A program made the translations under genes and the position numbers. The notes under the pieces were generated by a model, which ran no database searches, had not been told where the DNA came from, and was given only the letters and a program-made list of their open reading frames with translations. 64,000 bases of DNA from Chloracidobacterium sp. (GTDB lineage: Bacteria; Acidobacteriota; Blastocatellia; Chloracidobacteriales; Chloracidobacteriaceae). Positions 17,020-26,651 of the stretch are shown here, in pieces (position 1 is the first letter of the stretch; every line of letters starts with the position of its first letter). The DNA lies in NCBI GenBank assembly GCA_025057975.1, contig JANWUV010000014.1:45913-109912 (forward strand). The letters run 5' to 3'.

Positions 17020-19416
17020 ATGAACCTTCTTGAACTTCAACGTTTCCTAGTCGGCGTGATGGTGTTGGCCGTGACCGTTGCCACACCGCATCAGCCCACC
17101 CATCCAAAGCTCGTGCCGCTGTCCGACCAACCGCCGGTGAGCGCCGCCGACGAATCGCTATTTGAGGCACGGACGACGGCGCAGCGCATTCAGCAGGCGG
17201 TCGCGGGACGTTGTTACGCCGACGCGCTCCGCGACTTAAACCGCTTTGCCGCCGCCGCGCCAGCGCTGTACGTGCTCAACAACTATGACTACCTCCACGC
17301 CCGCTTGGCGCTGCGTACCGGTGATATGGTGACGGCAAAGAAGCTCTTCCTGTCCGTCGTCGCACGCCAAGAGGCGCGGATGCTGACGCCGTTTTGTCTG
17401 CATTACTTGGCTGAGATCGCCCGCCGCGAACGACAGGCTGGAAAGTCCGAAGCCGCTGAAGAAGAGCGCGTCGCACTAACGCGCCTCATCCGCGAGTTCG
17501 CAATGCATCCGGTCGCACGACAGGCGACGCTGCGCCTAGCCGAAAACTACGTCGCCGCCGGCCGGCTAAACGCCGCCATCGCGCTCTACCGTCAACTTGC
17601 ACCGCGCAGCCGCGAGTATGAAGCCCGGCTCGGCCAACTGTTGCGTCGCGCCGGCAACGAAGCTGAGGCGCAGGCGATTTTTCGGCGACTGCTAGCGACC
17701 GGCAAGGATGACGCAGCGCTGCTGGCGGCGGAAGCGCTTGACGCACAGGGGGACGCCGTGTTGACGCCGGCAGAGCGCCTGACACGGGCGCGGCTTTACC
17801 TGGCGAACCGGCATACGGAAGGCGCCAAGCGGCACTTTCGCACCTTGGTTGAGCAAGCGCCAGCCGCGCCGAACCGCGCCGAGGCGCTCTGGGGACTCGG
17901 TCGCGCTTTCTTCATTGAGGAAAACTGGGAGGAAGCCCGCCGCTGGTTTGAGCGCGCGCACGAGGAATATCCAACGTCGCCTGACGGCGAAAAAGGCTAC
18001 TACCAGTCCGGTCACGCGCTGCAAAACGCCGGACGCCACCGAGAAGCTGTTGCGCGCTATGAAGCCTTCATCGCCAAATATCCCAAAAGCAAGTTTCTAG
18101 GCGGCGCGCATCTCAACGCCATTGACGCGCTGCGGATGGCGGGCGAGTTTGATGCGGCACTAGCGTGGTGCGATCGTACCGAGGTGCGCTTCCCGCGCGA
18201 GTTGACTGGTGTGACGGCTTGTTTCCAGCGGGCGAAAATCTGGCTTTCACGGAAAGACTTTGCGAAGGCGCTGGCAGCACTGGACGCGCTTCAGCGTTTA
18301 CCGCTGGGACGACGTGGCCCCGGCGCAACCGACGCGGCGGAAGTCGCTTTTCTACGTGGGTTGTGTTTGGAGCGAATGGGGCGCTTCGCTGAAGCCGTTG
18401 AGGTGTACCTTGCGCTGCCGGATACGCGGACAAGCTACTACGGGCAGTTGGCGACGGAGCGGCTGCTGGCGTTGGCGCAGCAGGCGGTAGCGCGCGATGT
18501 CATCAATCAACATTTGATTCGCCTACGGCAAGCGGACAACAAGGATGCTCTTCAGCAGGCGCTGCGTCTGACAAACGATCCTACGACGCGGCGCGCGTTG
18601 TTGACGAAGCTAGAAGCGGCGTACCGGCGACTGCCGGCCTATGCGCAGGCGTGGCGGTATACTGCGCCGGAGCTGGGGCGCGCCTTTATCGCCGACTCCG
18701 GCGCTGCGCCTGCTCTGCGTAAGCTGGCCGACGAGTTGGCATTCTTGGGGCTGTACGATGATGCGCTGTTAGTCATGGAAACGCCGACCGGCGACGCCTT
18801 TGCGCAGGCGGTTTACGCCGGACGCGGTGATCAGGCGTGGAAAGCCCTCGCTTACGGCGAGGCGGTGTTTGGGACGCTGCCGGAGGATTTTCATTTAGAG
18901 GTGATGCCGCGTCAGGTCGCCGAGTTACTGTACCCGGCGCCGTACAAGGACGAGCTGCTGGAACATGCTCGCCTGCGCGGCGTGGACGCCCGACTGTTGC
19001 TGGCGATTGCGCGGCAGGAGTCGCGCTTCAACCCGACGGTGAAATCGCCGGTGGGGGCGCGTGGAATGTTTCAGTTTATTGACGCCACGGCTAACCGCGT
19101 GGCGCGGGCGTTGAAGCTGACTAACTGGACGCGCGCCGATCTGTATGACCCGCGTACAGCGGTGCAGTTCGCGGCGGCGTACGTCGCAGAGTTACACCAA
19201 CTGTTCCCAGAGCATCCAGCGGCGGTCGCAGCGGCGTACAACGGCGGCGAGACGGCGACGGCGCGGTGGCGAATGCGGGCCGGAGTGGATGATCCTGACT
19301 GCTTTGCGGCGGAAGTAGGCTACGCGGAGACCAAGGAGTATGTCTTCAAAGTGATGACGAACTATCGAGCGTATCAGCGGTTGTTCGACGCCGATTTGCG
19401 TCCGCAGCCGCGATAA
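17020..19416 (+). CDS. slt: Soluble lytic murein transglycosylase with TPR-type superhelix
   Basis: Cleaves the MurNAc-GlcNAc bond of peptidoglycan, forming 1,6-anhydro ends. 798 aa. A hydrophobic N-terminus (FLVGVMVLAVTVATP) suggests export. Residues about 50-640 are helical repeats resembling TPRs (ALWGLGRAFFIEENWEEARR, YYQSGHALQNAGRHREAVAR). The C-terminal SLT domain starts near 655: LLLAIARQESRFNP with the catalytic Glu, SPVGARGMFQFI, and AAAYNGGETATARW, ending in VFKVMTNYRAYQRLF. It could serve wall turnover or feed the murein-peptide enzymes of this window. The start codon lies next to the kinase remnant of the opposite strand. Confidence 0.93.
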   Translation: MNLLELQRFLVGVMVLAVTVATPHQPTHPKLVPLSDQPPVSAADESLFEARTTAQRIQQAVAGRCYADALRDLNRFAAAAPALYVLNNYDYLHARLALRTGDMVTAKKLFLSVVARQEARMLTPFCLHYLAEIARRERQAGKSEAAEEERVALTRLIREFAMHPVARQATLRLAENYVAAGRLNAAIALYRQLAPRSREYEARLGQLLRRAGNEAEAQAIFRRLLATGKDDAALLAAEALDAQGDAVLTPAERLTRARLYLANRHTEGAKRHFRTLVEQAPAAPNRAEALWGLGRAFFIEENWEEARRWFERAHEEYPTSPDGEKGYYQSGHALQNAGRHREAVARYEAFIAKYPKSKFLGGAHLNAIDALRMAGEFDAALAWCDRTEVRFPRELTGVTACFQRAKIWLSRKDFAKALAALDALQRLPLGRRGPGATDAAEVAFLRGLCLERMGRFAEAVEVYLALPDTRTSYYGQLATERLLALAQQAVARDVINQHLIRLRQADNKDALQQALRLTNDPTTRRALLTKLEAAYRRLPAYAQAWRYTAPELGRAFIADSGAAPALRKLADELAFLGLYDDALLVMETPTGDAFAQAVYAGRGDQAWKALAYGEAVFGTLPEDFHLEVMPRQVAELLYPAPYKDELLEHARLRGVDARLLLAIARQESRFNPTVKSPVGARGMFQFIDATANRVARALKLTNWTRADLYDPRTAVQFAAAYVAELHQLFPEHPAAVAAAYNGGETATARWRMRAGVDDPDCFAAEVGYAETKEYVFKVMTNYRAYQRLFDADLRPQPR

Positions 19417-19460
19417 TGCGCTGTTTGGCCGTTGGTTTGTGGTTTGTCTGACCTCTGTTG

Positions 19461-20543
19461 TCACTGCGCTTCGCTGTCGTTGTGTCGCTCGGCGGCTTGC
19501 GCTGTTTCAGTTTCCCAGCCTTGGAGCGGCTCATGGTCGGCGAGACCGAGAAACTCGACGGCGTTTTGCCACAGCAGGCGCGCGCGGTCTTCAGCGGAAA
19601 ATTCTTTAATTGAACAGATGAGCTTTCCCGGTTCATCTTCGCCGAGTGGAAAGGGATAGTCACTGCCAAGGACGACGCGCCGGACGCCGAACACTTTGAC
19701 GACATAGCGCAGAGCGTCGGCGTCATGAACCAGTGAGTCCACATAGATTTGCGGCAGGTAGGTGCGCGGCGGCTGGCTGATGTTGATTTGGCACAGGTCG
19801 GGCCGCGCCGCCCAGCCTTTTGTGATGCGTCCCAGCGTGAAAGGGAACGCGCCGCCGCCGTGGGCAAAGCAGCAGCGCAGGCGGGGCAGCCGCTCGAAGA
19901 CGCCGCCGAAAATCATAGAGCAAATCGCCAGCGACGTTTCGGCCGGCATCCCGACCAGCCACGGTAGGAAGTACTTCGGCATACGTTCCTGTCCAACCAT
20001 TTCCCATGGATGAACAAACAGCGCTGCACCCAACTCGGCGGCGCGTTGGAAGAAGGGAAACAGTTCGGCGGCGTCCAGATTCCACTCGTTGACGTGCGTT
20101 CCAATCTCAGCTCCGACAAGTCCGAGATCATTGATGCAGCGTTCTAGTTCGCGGGCGGCCAGCTCCGGCGACTGCATCGGCAGCGTCCCTAGTCCAACGA
20201 AGTACGTTGGATGGCGAGCGACGACTTCCGCAATGTGGTCATTGAGGAAGCGTGCCAAGTCGTAGGTGTCCTGTGGCTTGGCCCAGTAGCTGAACATCAC
20301 CGGCACAGTGGACAGCGCCTGCATGGTCACGCCGTGCATGTGACAGTCGCGGATGCGGGCTTCAGGATGCCAGCAGTTTTCCTGCACCTCGCGGAAGAGG
20401 CGGTCGTCAATCATGATGCGGGCGCAGGTGGCGTTGACATACTCCAGCCGGGGAAAGCCGGGATAGCCATACTTGTCGCACAGGTTCTCCCAGCGCGGCG
20501 GCAGAATGTGGGTATGCAGGTCAAATTTGCGGAGCGACTCCAA
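19461..20543 (-). CDS. Amidohydrolase/decarboxylase, ACMSD-like
   Basis: 360-aa metal-dependent hydrolase of the amidohydrolase superfamily, subgroup of 2-amino-3-carboxymuconate-6-semialdehyde decarboxylase. Metal ligands: FDLHTHILPP (HxH) at the N-terminus, His in FVHPWEMVGQERM, and the late Asp in LGSDYPFPLGED. The central CFAHGGGAFPFTLGRI and the segment SLVHDADALRYVV are typical of ACMSD. The start is a TTG at 20541-20543 with GAGG just upstream. No kynurenine-pathway neighbours are present, so the substrate may be another aromatic acid (for example a gamma-resorcylate-type compound). The C-terminus is rich in Glu and Ala. Confidence 0.8.
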   Translation of the reverse strand: MESLRKFDLHTHILPPRWENLCDKYGYPGFPRLEYVNATCARIMIDDRLFREVQENCWHPEARIRDCHMHGVTMQALSTVPVMFSYWAKPQDTYDLARFLNDHIAEVVARHPTYFVGLGTLPMQSPELAARELERCINDLGLVGAEIGTHVNEWNLDAAELFPFFQRAAELGAALFVHPWEMVGQERMPKYFLPWLVGMPAETSLAICSMIFGGVFERLPRLRCCFAHGGGAFPFTLGRITKGWAARPDLCQINISQPPRTYLPQIYVDSLVHDADALRYVVKVFGVRRVVLGSDYPFPLGEDEPGKLICSIKEFSAEDRARLLWQNAVEFLGLADHEPLQGWETETAQAAERHNDSEAQ

Positions 20544-20715
20544 TCTGCCTCACAAAAAGCGAGTGTGTACAAAGCGACCCAGTGCTAACTTGGTCTGTGG
20601 CGCGATGTTGACCGTGCAATAAACAGCGGGGCTTTAGTTAAGCCAGCGCAGGCGCACTGCGCAAGGTTGTTTTCTGAAGCAGCAAGGCGTCTCATGCTCC
20701 CTGTAACCACCAAGA

Positions 20716-20738
20716 CACACCAATCAACTGATGGTGTG
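20716..20738 (-). terminator. Hairpin downstream of purL
   Basis: CACACC (20716-20721) pairs with GGTGTG (20733-20738); ATCA and TGAT can extend the stem inside. It lies just past the purL stop codon. No T-run follows on the minus strand, so termination is uncertain. The rest of the 218-base gap shows nothing recognisable. Confidence 0.28.
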
Positions 20739-20761
20739 GCCCACATCCGTCGAGGCTGTTT

Positions 20762-23062
20762 TCACAAGCAAAGCGCCGTTCGCCAGAGGTGTTCCAGTTC
20801 GGCGATGAGTTCGTCAAGGACAGTCTCACCATCGAGCGTCACCGTCAGCCGCTCCCCGCGGACGACGCCCAACGTTTGACATGGCACACCGTGGTCATCG
20901 CACAGTGACTCCACTTCAGCCGCATAACGCGGCGCAACCGCTACGAGCATCCGTCCCGGCGTCTCGCCAAACAGTACGCCTGCGCGCGAACGTTCGGTGT
21001 CGGAACTCAGCAAGCTCACCGTCATCCCCGAAGCCGCCTTGCCATGCGCCGAAAAACACATCTCCGCCAACGCCACAAGCAATCCGCCGTCGGCGCAGTC
21101 GTGCGCCGCCGTCCACAACCGGCGACGCGCGCCTTCCAAGACGCACCGCTGCAACCGCCGTTCGGCTTCGAGATCAAGCGTCGGAAGCGGCCCGGCGACG
21201 ACGCCGAACCTCCGGCGTACGTACTCCGTCCCGCCCAAATCCTCGCCGGTCGCGCCCAAGAGATATACCACCTCGCCTTCCGGCAGCGTACGCGGCGCGA
21301 TGACCGTCCGAACGTCCTCAACAAGGCCAACCGCGCCAATGACAGGCGTTGGGAAAATGCCGCGCCCTTCGGTTTCGTTGTAGAGGCTGACATTGCCGCT
21401 TACGATGGGTGTTTCAAAAGCGCGGGCGGCGTCGCCCATCCCGGCGATGGTTTCGCGCAGTTGCCACATGACTTCCGGGCGCTCCGGCGAAGCAAAGTTT
21501 AGGCAGTTGGTCAGCCCAATCGGCTCTGCTCCGACGGCGACCAAGTTTCGACAGGCTTCGGCGACGGCAAGCGCCGCGCCTAAGCGGGGTTCGAGGAACA
21601 CGTAGCGTCCGTTGCCGTCGAGCGTCATAGCGACCGCTTTGCGCGTTTCCTTGATGCGAATAACGGCCGCATCCGCGCCTGGGAGGACAATCGTGTTGGT
21701 GCGTACCATGTGGTCATACTGGCGATAAATCCACTGCCGCGACGCGAGGTTGGGCGACGTGAGCAATCGCCGCAGGTCATCCCGAATCTGTGCGGCCGAC
21801 AACTGCCGCGCAGCGACTGGAAAGATCTCCGCCAACGCCGCTTCACGCGCTTCCCGCCGTGCCGCTGCGTCGGCGATCCAGTCGTCCGGCGGAGCAGCCG
21901 GGCGCTCGTAACGCGGCGCGTTATCCGTGAGATGAGCGTTCGGGATGTCGGCGACCAGTCGGCCATGGTGGTGGACGCGCAGCCGGCGCGTGTCCGTCAC
22001 TCGTCCGACGACGACGGCGGAAAGTCCCCACTTGGCGAAAATTTCCTGCACTTCGCGCTCGCGGCCGCTGTCGGCGACCAGCAGCATGCGCTCCTGCGAT
22101 TCAGAGAGCATAATCTCGTAGGGCGTCATGCCGGTTTCACGTTGCGGTACCAGCGAAAGCTCAAGGTCAATGCCCGTCCCGGCCCGCGCGCCCATCTCGC
22201 AACTGGACGACGTAAGCCCGGCTGCGCCCATGTCCTGAATGCCGACAATGCAGCCTGCGCGCATCGCTTCTAAACAAGCTTCCAGGAGGAGCTTTTCACA
22301 GAATGGGTCGCCGACCTGTACGGTGGGGCGTTTGGCAAGGGCGTCATCGTCAAACTCAGCCGAGGCCATGGTCGCGCCGTGGATGCCGTCGCGTCCGGTC
22401 TTCGCGCCGACGTACATCACCGGATTCCCAATGCCTGTCGCCTTGCCTAAGAAGATCTGATCGCGCCGCACAAGACCGAGCGCGAACGCATTGACGAGCG
22501 GATTGAAGGTGTAACAGTCCTCGAAATAGACCTCACCGCCGATGGTCGGACAGCCGAAGGCGTTGCCGTAGTGGGCGATGCCGCGTACGACGCCGTCCAG
22601 CAGCGCCCGATTGCGCGCGCCATGCCGTGGATCGTCAGGCAAGCCGAAACGCAGCGAGTTCAAGATGGCGACGGGACGCGCGCCCATCGTGAAGACATCG
22701 CGCAGAATGCCGCCGACGCCGGTTGCTGCACCCTGAAACGGCTCAATGAATGATGGGTGATTGTGCGATTCAATCTTGAAGGCGATGCACCAGCCGTCGC
22801 CTATGTCGAGAATCCCGGCATTCTCGCCCGGACCCTGTACAACACGCGCGCCGGTCGTCGGCAGCGTCTTCAGATACACCCGCGACGACTTGTACGAGCA
22901 GTGCTCCGACCACATGACCGAGAAAATTCCCAGCTCGACTAGCGTCGGCGTCCGCCCCAGCAGTTCGCATACTCTGGCGTACTCTTCAGGCGTTAGGCGG
23001 TGAAGCTCAAGCAGTTCAGGGGTAATGACAAGTTCAGTCGTGGATTCGGGTGCAGAAGCCAT
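20762..23062 (-). CDS. purL: Phosphoribosylformylglycinamidine synthase, large subunit
   Basis: ATP-dependent step four of purine synthesis, converting FGAR to FGAM with glutamine-derived ammonia. 766 aa, the small (PurL of PurLQS) form rather than the long proteobacterial one, so it needs PurS and PurQ, which are not here. Motifs: [70 protein letters not shown] and, in the second half, [16 protein letters not shown] and [15 protein letters not shown]. The gene is separated by 172 bases from parB, a gap that holds a parS palindrome. Confidence 0.97.
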   Translation of the reverse strand: MASAPESTTELVITPELLELHRLTPEEYARVCELLGRTPTLVELGIFSVMWSEHCSYKSSRVYLKTLPTTGARVVQGPGENAGILDIGDGWCIAFKIESHNHPSFIEPFQGAATGVGGILRDVFTMGARPVAILNSLRFGLPDDPRHGARNRALLDGVVRGIAHYGNAFGCPTIGGEVYFEDCYTFNPLVNAFALGLVRRDQIFLGKATGIGNPVMYVGAKTGRDGIHGATMASAEFDDDALAKRPTVQVGDPFCEKLLLEACLEAMRAGCIVGIQDMGAAGLTSSSCEMGARAGTGIDLELSLVPQRETGMTPYEIMLSESQERMLLVADSGREREVQEIFAKWGLSAVVVGRVTDTRRLRVHHHGRLVADIPNAHLTDNAPRYERPAAPPDDWIADAAARREAREAALAEIFPVAARQLSAAQIRDDLRRLLTSPNLASRQWIYRQYDHMVRTNTIVLPGADAAVIRIKETRKAVAMTLDGNGRYVFLEPRLGAALAVAEACRNLVAVGAEPIGLTNCLNFASPERPEVMWQLRETIAGMGDAARAFETPIVSGNVSLYNETEGRGIFPTPVIGAVGLVEDVRTVIAPRTLPEGEVVYLLGATGEDLGGTEYVRRRFGVVAGPLPTLDLEAERRLQRCVLEGARRRLWTAAHDCADGGLLVALAEMCFSAHGKAASGMTVSLLSSDTERSRAGVLFGETPGRMLVAVAPRYAAEVESLCDDHGVPCQTLGVVRGERLTVTLDGETVLDELIAELEHLWRTALCL

Positions 23063-23194
23063 GCGCCGACAGTCTCCCAGACGTAAAGCTTTGCAATATC
23101 AAAGCTACCGATTGTAGCGGCTTTGCACTCCCTGAGCGAGCCGTTGCCTATGGCGCTGGAATGGTCTGTTGCGTTGGTTTCCAGGGTACGGCGG

Positions 23195-23210
23195 CGTTTC
23201 ACGTGAAACG
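23195..23210. promoter_or_regulatory. parS site 1 (perfect 16-bp palindrome)
   Basis: CGTTTCACGTGAAACG, a perfect palindrome that contains the ParB-binding core GTTTCACGTGAAAC (consensus TGTTTCACGTGAAACA). It lies in the gap after parB, 25 bases from the parB stop. With two more sites inside rsmG it should nucleate ParB loading. Confidence 0.93.
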
Positions 23211-23234
23211 GCGGCAAGTTCGCCGCTCCCGGCA

Positions 23235-24101
23235 CTACACACCCTGTCCGTCCCCTAGCCGCATCAAACGGCTGTAGAGCCGGTCAAGGTCTTCGGCGCT
23301 GTAGTACTCGATTTCAATGTAGCCGCCGCGCCCACGACCGACAATCCGCACCCTCGTGCCAAGCAGTTTGGAGAGTTTGGACTCAGCAAACTTCACATTT
23401 GGGTCGGTGGGATGGGCGCCGCCGACGATGGCCGGCTCACCGCGCAGAATGCGCTTGACCAGTCGTTCGGTTTCGCGCACGGATAGTCCGCGCTCAATGA
23501 TACTTTCCACGACACGCCGCTGGAGAGTTTCGCTGTCTAGTGCCAGCAACGCACGAGCATGTCCTGGCGTCAGCTGACGTTCTTCGATGAGTTTTTGAAT
23601 GTCAGGCGGCAGCCGGAGCAGCCGAATAGCGTTGGCGATAGTTGCGCGATCCTTGCCTAGCCGAGCGGCGACCATCTCCTGCGTTAGCCCCAGCTCATCC
23701 ATTAGGCGGCGGTACGCCTGCGCTTCTTCGATGGGTGTCAAATCTTCACGCTGGATGTTCTCAATCAGAGAGAGTTCCAGAATTCGGTCGTCGGGAACAT
23801 CACGCACAACAGCTGGAATACGGTGGAGTCCAGCGCGTTGTGCCGCGCGCCAGCGGCGCTCCCCGGCGATGATCTGGAAACCCTCCCCGTAGCGGCGGAC
23901 AACGATCGGTTGAAGCAAGCCGTTTTCGCGAATGGATTGTGCTAGCTCCTCCAATCGTCCTTCGTGAAACGTTGCGCGGGGTTGGCCAACGTTCGGGATG
24001 ATACGCTCGATGTCAAGTTCAAGGAGTTCTTCGCCGGTCTGGGGTGTGCGCTCAGGAAGCAGCGCGCTCAGTCCGCGCCCAAGCGCCCTTTTGGTTGTCA
24101 T
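23235..24101 (-). CDS. parB: Chromosome-partitioning protein ParB (CTPase clamp)
   Basis: Binds parS, spreads as a CTP-dependent sliding clamp, and loads condensin. 288 aa from the ATG at 24101, which has a perfect AGGAGG 9 bases upstream; a longer in-frame extension has no such site. N-terminal ParA-contacting segment KRALGRGLSALLPE; CTP motifs GFQIIAGERRWRAAQRAG and ENIQREDLTPIEEAQAY; helix-turn-helix LTQEMVAARLGKDRATIANAIRLLRLP; then a dimerisation tail with KFAESKLSKLLGTRVRI. The gene starts 50 bases inside parA, so the pair is translated together. Confidence 0.96.
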   Translation of the reverse strand: MTTKRALGRGLSALLPERTPQTGEELLELDIERIIPNVGQPRATFHEGRLEELAQSIRENGLLQPIVVRRYGEGFQIIAGERRWRAAQRAGLHRIPAVVRDVPDDRILELSLIENIQREDLTPIEEAQAYRRLMDELGLTQEMVAARLGKDRATIANAIRLLRLPPDIQKLIEERQLTPGHARALLALDSETLQRRVVESIIERGLSVRETERLVKRILRGEPAIVGGAHPTDPNVKFAESKLSKLLGTRVRIVGRGRGGYIEIEYYSAEDLDRLYSRLMRLGDGQGV

Positions 24102-24855
24102 GCGAAATAACCTCCTTGGCGAGTTGCAGGTAGGCGTTTGCCCCTCGTGATTTGATGTCGTAGAGAATGATGGGCTTGCCGTGGCTGGGCGCTTCGGCAA
24201 GCCGGACGTTGCGAGTAATGACCGTCTCGAACACCTGCTTGCCGTAGAAATCCCGCAAATCCGCCATGACCTGGTTGGACAGGTTGGTGCGTTCATCAAA
24301 CATCGTCAGCAAAAAGCCCTCGACGGCGAGCGTTGGATTGAAGCTCCGGCGGATGCGCGCCAACGTGTCGAGTAGTTCCGACACGCCTTCCAGCGCAAAG
24401 TACTCACATTGGATAGGCACCAGTACGGAATCAGCGGCGCTTAGGGCGTTGATAGTCAGCAGACCCAGACTTGGTGGGCAGTCAATGATGATATAGTCGT
24501 ACTGCGCCCGGCAACCTTCAAGTGCACGGCGCAACACAAACTCGCGTTCGTCCACTCCGACAAGTTCAACTTCTGCTCCTGCCAGGTTTCGGTCAGCTGG
24601 GGCGACGTAGAGCGCTGGCAGTTCCGTCGCCTGCACGACGTTGGCTAATGGCTCATCTAGGATGAGGACGTGGTAGAGCGTGCGCCGCAGTGTCCCGCGT
24701 CGGATGCCTACCCCACTGCTGGCGTTGGCCTGCGGGTCGGCGTCCACTAGCAGCGTCCGCCGGTCGTTGACAGCTAAGCTCGCTGCCAGATTGATAGCAG
24801 TGGTCGTCTTACCGACGCCGCCCTTCTGGTTGGCAACGGCAATGATTTTTCCCAT
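24052..24855 (-). CDS. parA: Chromosome-partitioning ATPase ParA (Soj)
   Basis: DNA-binding ATPase that drives ParB-parS complexes. 267 aa from the ATG at 24855; GGGGAG sits just before it. Deviant Walker A: IAVANQKGGVGKTTTAINLA; Walker A' region DADPQANASSGVG; Walker B in IIIDCPPSLGLLTINAL. Residues VPIQCEYFALEGVSELLDT and GKQVFETVITRNVRLAEAPS are standard for chromosomal ParA. The last 50 bases overlap the parB start. In order on this strand, gmd, fcl, rsmG, parA and parB are packed with small gaps or overlaps. Confidence 0.96.
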   Translation of the reverse strand: MGKIIAVANQKGGVGKTTTAINLAASLAVNDRRTLLVDADPQANASSGVGIRRGTLRRTLYHVLILDEPLANVVQATELPALYVAPADRNLAGAEVELVGVDEREFVLRRALEGCRAQYDYIIIDCPPSLGLLTINALSAADSVLVPIQCEYFALEGVSELLDTLARIRRSFNPTLAVEGFLLTMFDERTNLSNQVMADLRDFYGKQVFETVITRNVRLAEAPSHGKPIILYDIKSRGANAYLQLAKEVISHDNQKGAWARTERAAS

Positions 24856-24945
24856 GCCGTCTCCCCTTGCTCGCACTGAAATGTGACACGTGAGACGTGT
24901 TGACGGCGATCCCGGCCCGCAGCCGCCGTGTCTCGTCGGGGCGGC

Positions 24946-24975
24946 ATTGTAGCGTACGCTTCGTAGCGGCGTAAA
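24946..24975 (-). promoter_or_regulatory. Candidate promoter for parAB
   Basis: Minus strand TTTACG (24970-24975), 18 bases, TACAAT (24946-24951), about 90 bases before the parA start in the 124-base rsmG-parA gap. A palindrome AGCGTACGCT overlaps the spacer. The -10 is good, the -35 weak. Confidence 0.32.
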
Positions 24976-24979
24976 AGGT

Positions 24980-25717
24980 TTAGTCTGCGCGCCGCGTTAA
25001 CGCCAGCGCCGTTCGCCGGTCGCCGGTCGGCAACGGAAGGAGGTGCTCCACCATCCAGCCCTGCGGCGGACACTCCACTAGTGCGGTCGCGTCCGCTGCG
25101 CCGAGCCAGAACACGGCGCGTACCAGTATCGGCAGCTTCAGAAGCTGTGGCAGGCGACGTCGGCCGTCTTCGACGGCGCGCGCAACAATACCGCACGTTT
25201 CACGTGAAACGTCCACACCGTAGCTTACCAACGCCCGCCTCGCCGTTCCCGGCTCAAACTCACCCGCGTATACCAGCACCCTTGGGCTAAGTCCCAACTC
25301 AGCAACGCACGCTCTGAGAAACGCTGCTTTCTTGGCGCGACGCTCCGCCAGCATCAAGCGCCAGTCCGGCCGCGCGACAGCGAGAACCAACCCCGGAAAC
25401 CCCCCACCTGAGCCGACATCCACCCAGCAGTTAGGCATGTTTCCCGTGAAACATGGCAGCGCCGCCAAAATGTCAAGGTAGTGCCAACGTACAGCATCTT
25501 CAGGCGTCATTAGCCGCGTGAGGTTGAGGCGCGTATTGGCTTCACCTAGGAGGCGGTAGTGCGTCACCAGCGCCGCAACTTGGGTGTCATCCAGTGCGAT
25601 GCCATGTGCTGTCAAGACCGCTGTCAGCTGTGCCTGAAACGCTGGAACGTCTCTCTCGGCTGCAAACTCCCTGCGTGCGGCAGAGGCTTGCACTCCGAAA
25701 GGGGGATCAGTTGCCAT
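24980..25717 (-). CDS. rsmG: 16S rRNA (guanine527-N7)-methyltransferase
   Basis: SAM-dependent methyltransferase acting on G527 of 16S rRNA (GidB). 245 aa from the ATG at 25717, which overlaps the fcl stop by 11 bases (ATGGCAACTGA); a longer in-frame reading would run deep into fcl. SAM motif: CWVDVGSGGGFPGLVLAVA, with LAERRAKKAAFLRA following, as in RsmG. Bacterial gidB-parA-parB linkage is classic near the origin. The gene itself carries two parS-like sites: one codes for DVSRET, the other for CFTGNM. Confidence 0.95.
   Translation of the reverse strand: MATDPPFGVQASAARREFAAERDVPAFQAQLTAVLTAHGIALDDTQVAALVTHYRLLGEANTRLNLTRLMTPEDAVRWHYLDILAALPCFTGNMPNCWVDVGSGGGFPGLVLAVARPDWRLMLAERRAKKAAFLRACVAELGLSPRVLVYAGEFEPGTARRALVSYGVDVSRETCGIVARAVEDGRRRLPQLLKLPILVRAVFWLGAADATALVECPPQGWMVEHLLPLPTGDRRTALALTRRAD
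25196..25211. promoter_or_regulatory. parS site 2 (perfect palindrome inside rsmG)
   Basis: CGTTTCACGTGAAACG, identical to site 1 over the full 16 bases, embedded in the rsmG coding sequence (codes for VSRET on the minus strand). About 2.0 kb from site 1. Confidence 0.93.
25438..25453. promoter_or_regulatory. parS-like site 3 (one mismatch)
   Basis: TGTTTCCCGTGAAACA: the outer T and A of the full 16-base consensus are present, and only one core base differs (CCC instead of CAC). It lies in rsmG, 242 bases from site 2. Binding by ParB is likely but probably weaker. Confidence 0.65.
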
Positions 25718-26642
25718 AGTTGGCGCAATACCAAGCGTAAGTTGCCGTAATGCCTTCACGAAGCGGAATCCGCGCTCGCCAGCCGAGCGCGTGGAGGCGC
25801 GAAACATCTAACAGCTTGCGCGGCGTCCCGTCAGGTTTTGAGGTGTCGTAAACGATATCGCCCGTGTAGCCGACGACCTCCCGAATCAGAGCCGCCAGTT
25901 CGTTGATAGCAATGTCTTCGCCAACGCCGACGTTGATGAGTTCACCGCTTTCATACGACCGCATCAGAAATAGCGCTGCGTCGGCCAAATCGTCCACGTG
26001 CAGGAACTCGCGACGCGGCGTGCCTGTTCCCCACACAGTTACGGTCGGAGCATTCGTCATCTTGGCTTCGTGAAACTTCCGCAGCAGCGCCGCTAGAACG
26101 TGGGACGACGCCAAATCAAAGTTGTCGCCGGGGCCATATAAATTCGTCGGCATCAAAGAGATAGCATTGAAACCATACTGCTTTCGGTAAGCTTTGACCA
26201 TCGTCAGTCCGGCGATTTTAGCGACGGCATACGGCTCGTTAGTTGGCTCAAGCACCCCGGTCAGCAAGCAGTCCTCAGACATCGGCTGGGGAGCAAACTT
26301 GGGGTAAATGCAGGATGAGCCAAGAAACAGAAGCTTTTGCACGCCCCACCGCCGCGCAGCTTCAATCACGTGAGTCTGAATGAGCAGGTTTTCCCGAATG
26401 AAATCGCCGCCATAGGTGTCATTAGCCAGAATACCGCCGACCTTCGCCGCCGCCAGAAAGACGTATGCTGGACGCTCGGCGGCGAAAAAAGCCTCTACGT
26501 CAGCCTGCCGCGTCAGGTCCAGCTCAGCGCGGGTTCGAAGTACGAGGTTGGTAAACCCTTCCGCCTGAAGCCTGCGAACCAGTGCCGATCCAACCAAACC
26601 ACGATGGCCAGCGACGTAGATTTTCGCGTCCTTCTCCATCAA
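25707..26642 (-). CDS. fcl: GDP-L-fucose synthase
   Basis: Bifunctional epimerase-reductase (WcaG) that turns GDP-4-keto-6-deoxymannose into GDP-L-fucose with NADPH. 311 aa. N-terminal IYVAGHRGLVGSALVRRLQA is the cofactor motif; catalytic Ser is in FLGSSCIYPKFAPQPM and the Tyr-Lys pair is in NEPYAVAKIAGLTMVKAYR. The remaining motifs, MPTNLYGPGDNFDLASSHVL and PRREFLHVDDLADA, are typical. It sits 9 bases after gmd, which makes its substrate, so the two form a GDP-fucose operon for surface polysaccharide or glycan synthesis. Confidence 0.96.
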   Translation of the reverse strand: MMEKDAKIYVAGHRGLVGSALVRRLQAEGFTNLVLRTRAELDLTRQADVEAFFAAERPAYVFLAAAKVGGILANDTYGGDFIRENLLIQTHVIEAARRWGVQKLLFLGSSCIYPKFAPQPMSEDCLLTGVLEPTNEPYAVAKIAGLTMVKAYRKQYGFNAISLMPTNLYGPGDNFDLASSHVLAALLRKFHEAKMTNAPTVTVWGTGTPRREFLHVDDLADAALFLMRSYESGELINVGVGEDIAINELAALIREVVGYTGDIVYDTSKPDGTPRKLLDVSRLHALGWRARIPLREGITATYAWYCANYGN

Positions 26643-26651
26643 CTTCCTTTC

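Noticed and set aside
24883..24896. GTGACACGTGAGAC upstream of parA as a fourth parS site
   Set aside because: Three mismatches in the core and not palindromic; too weak to call.
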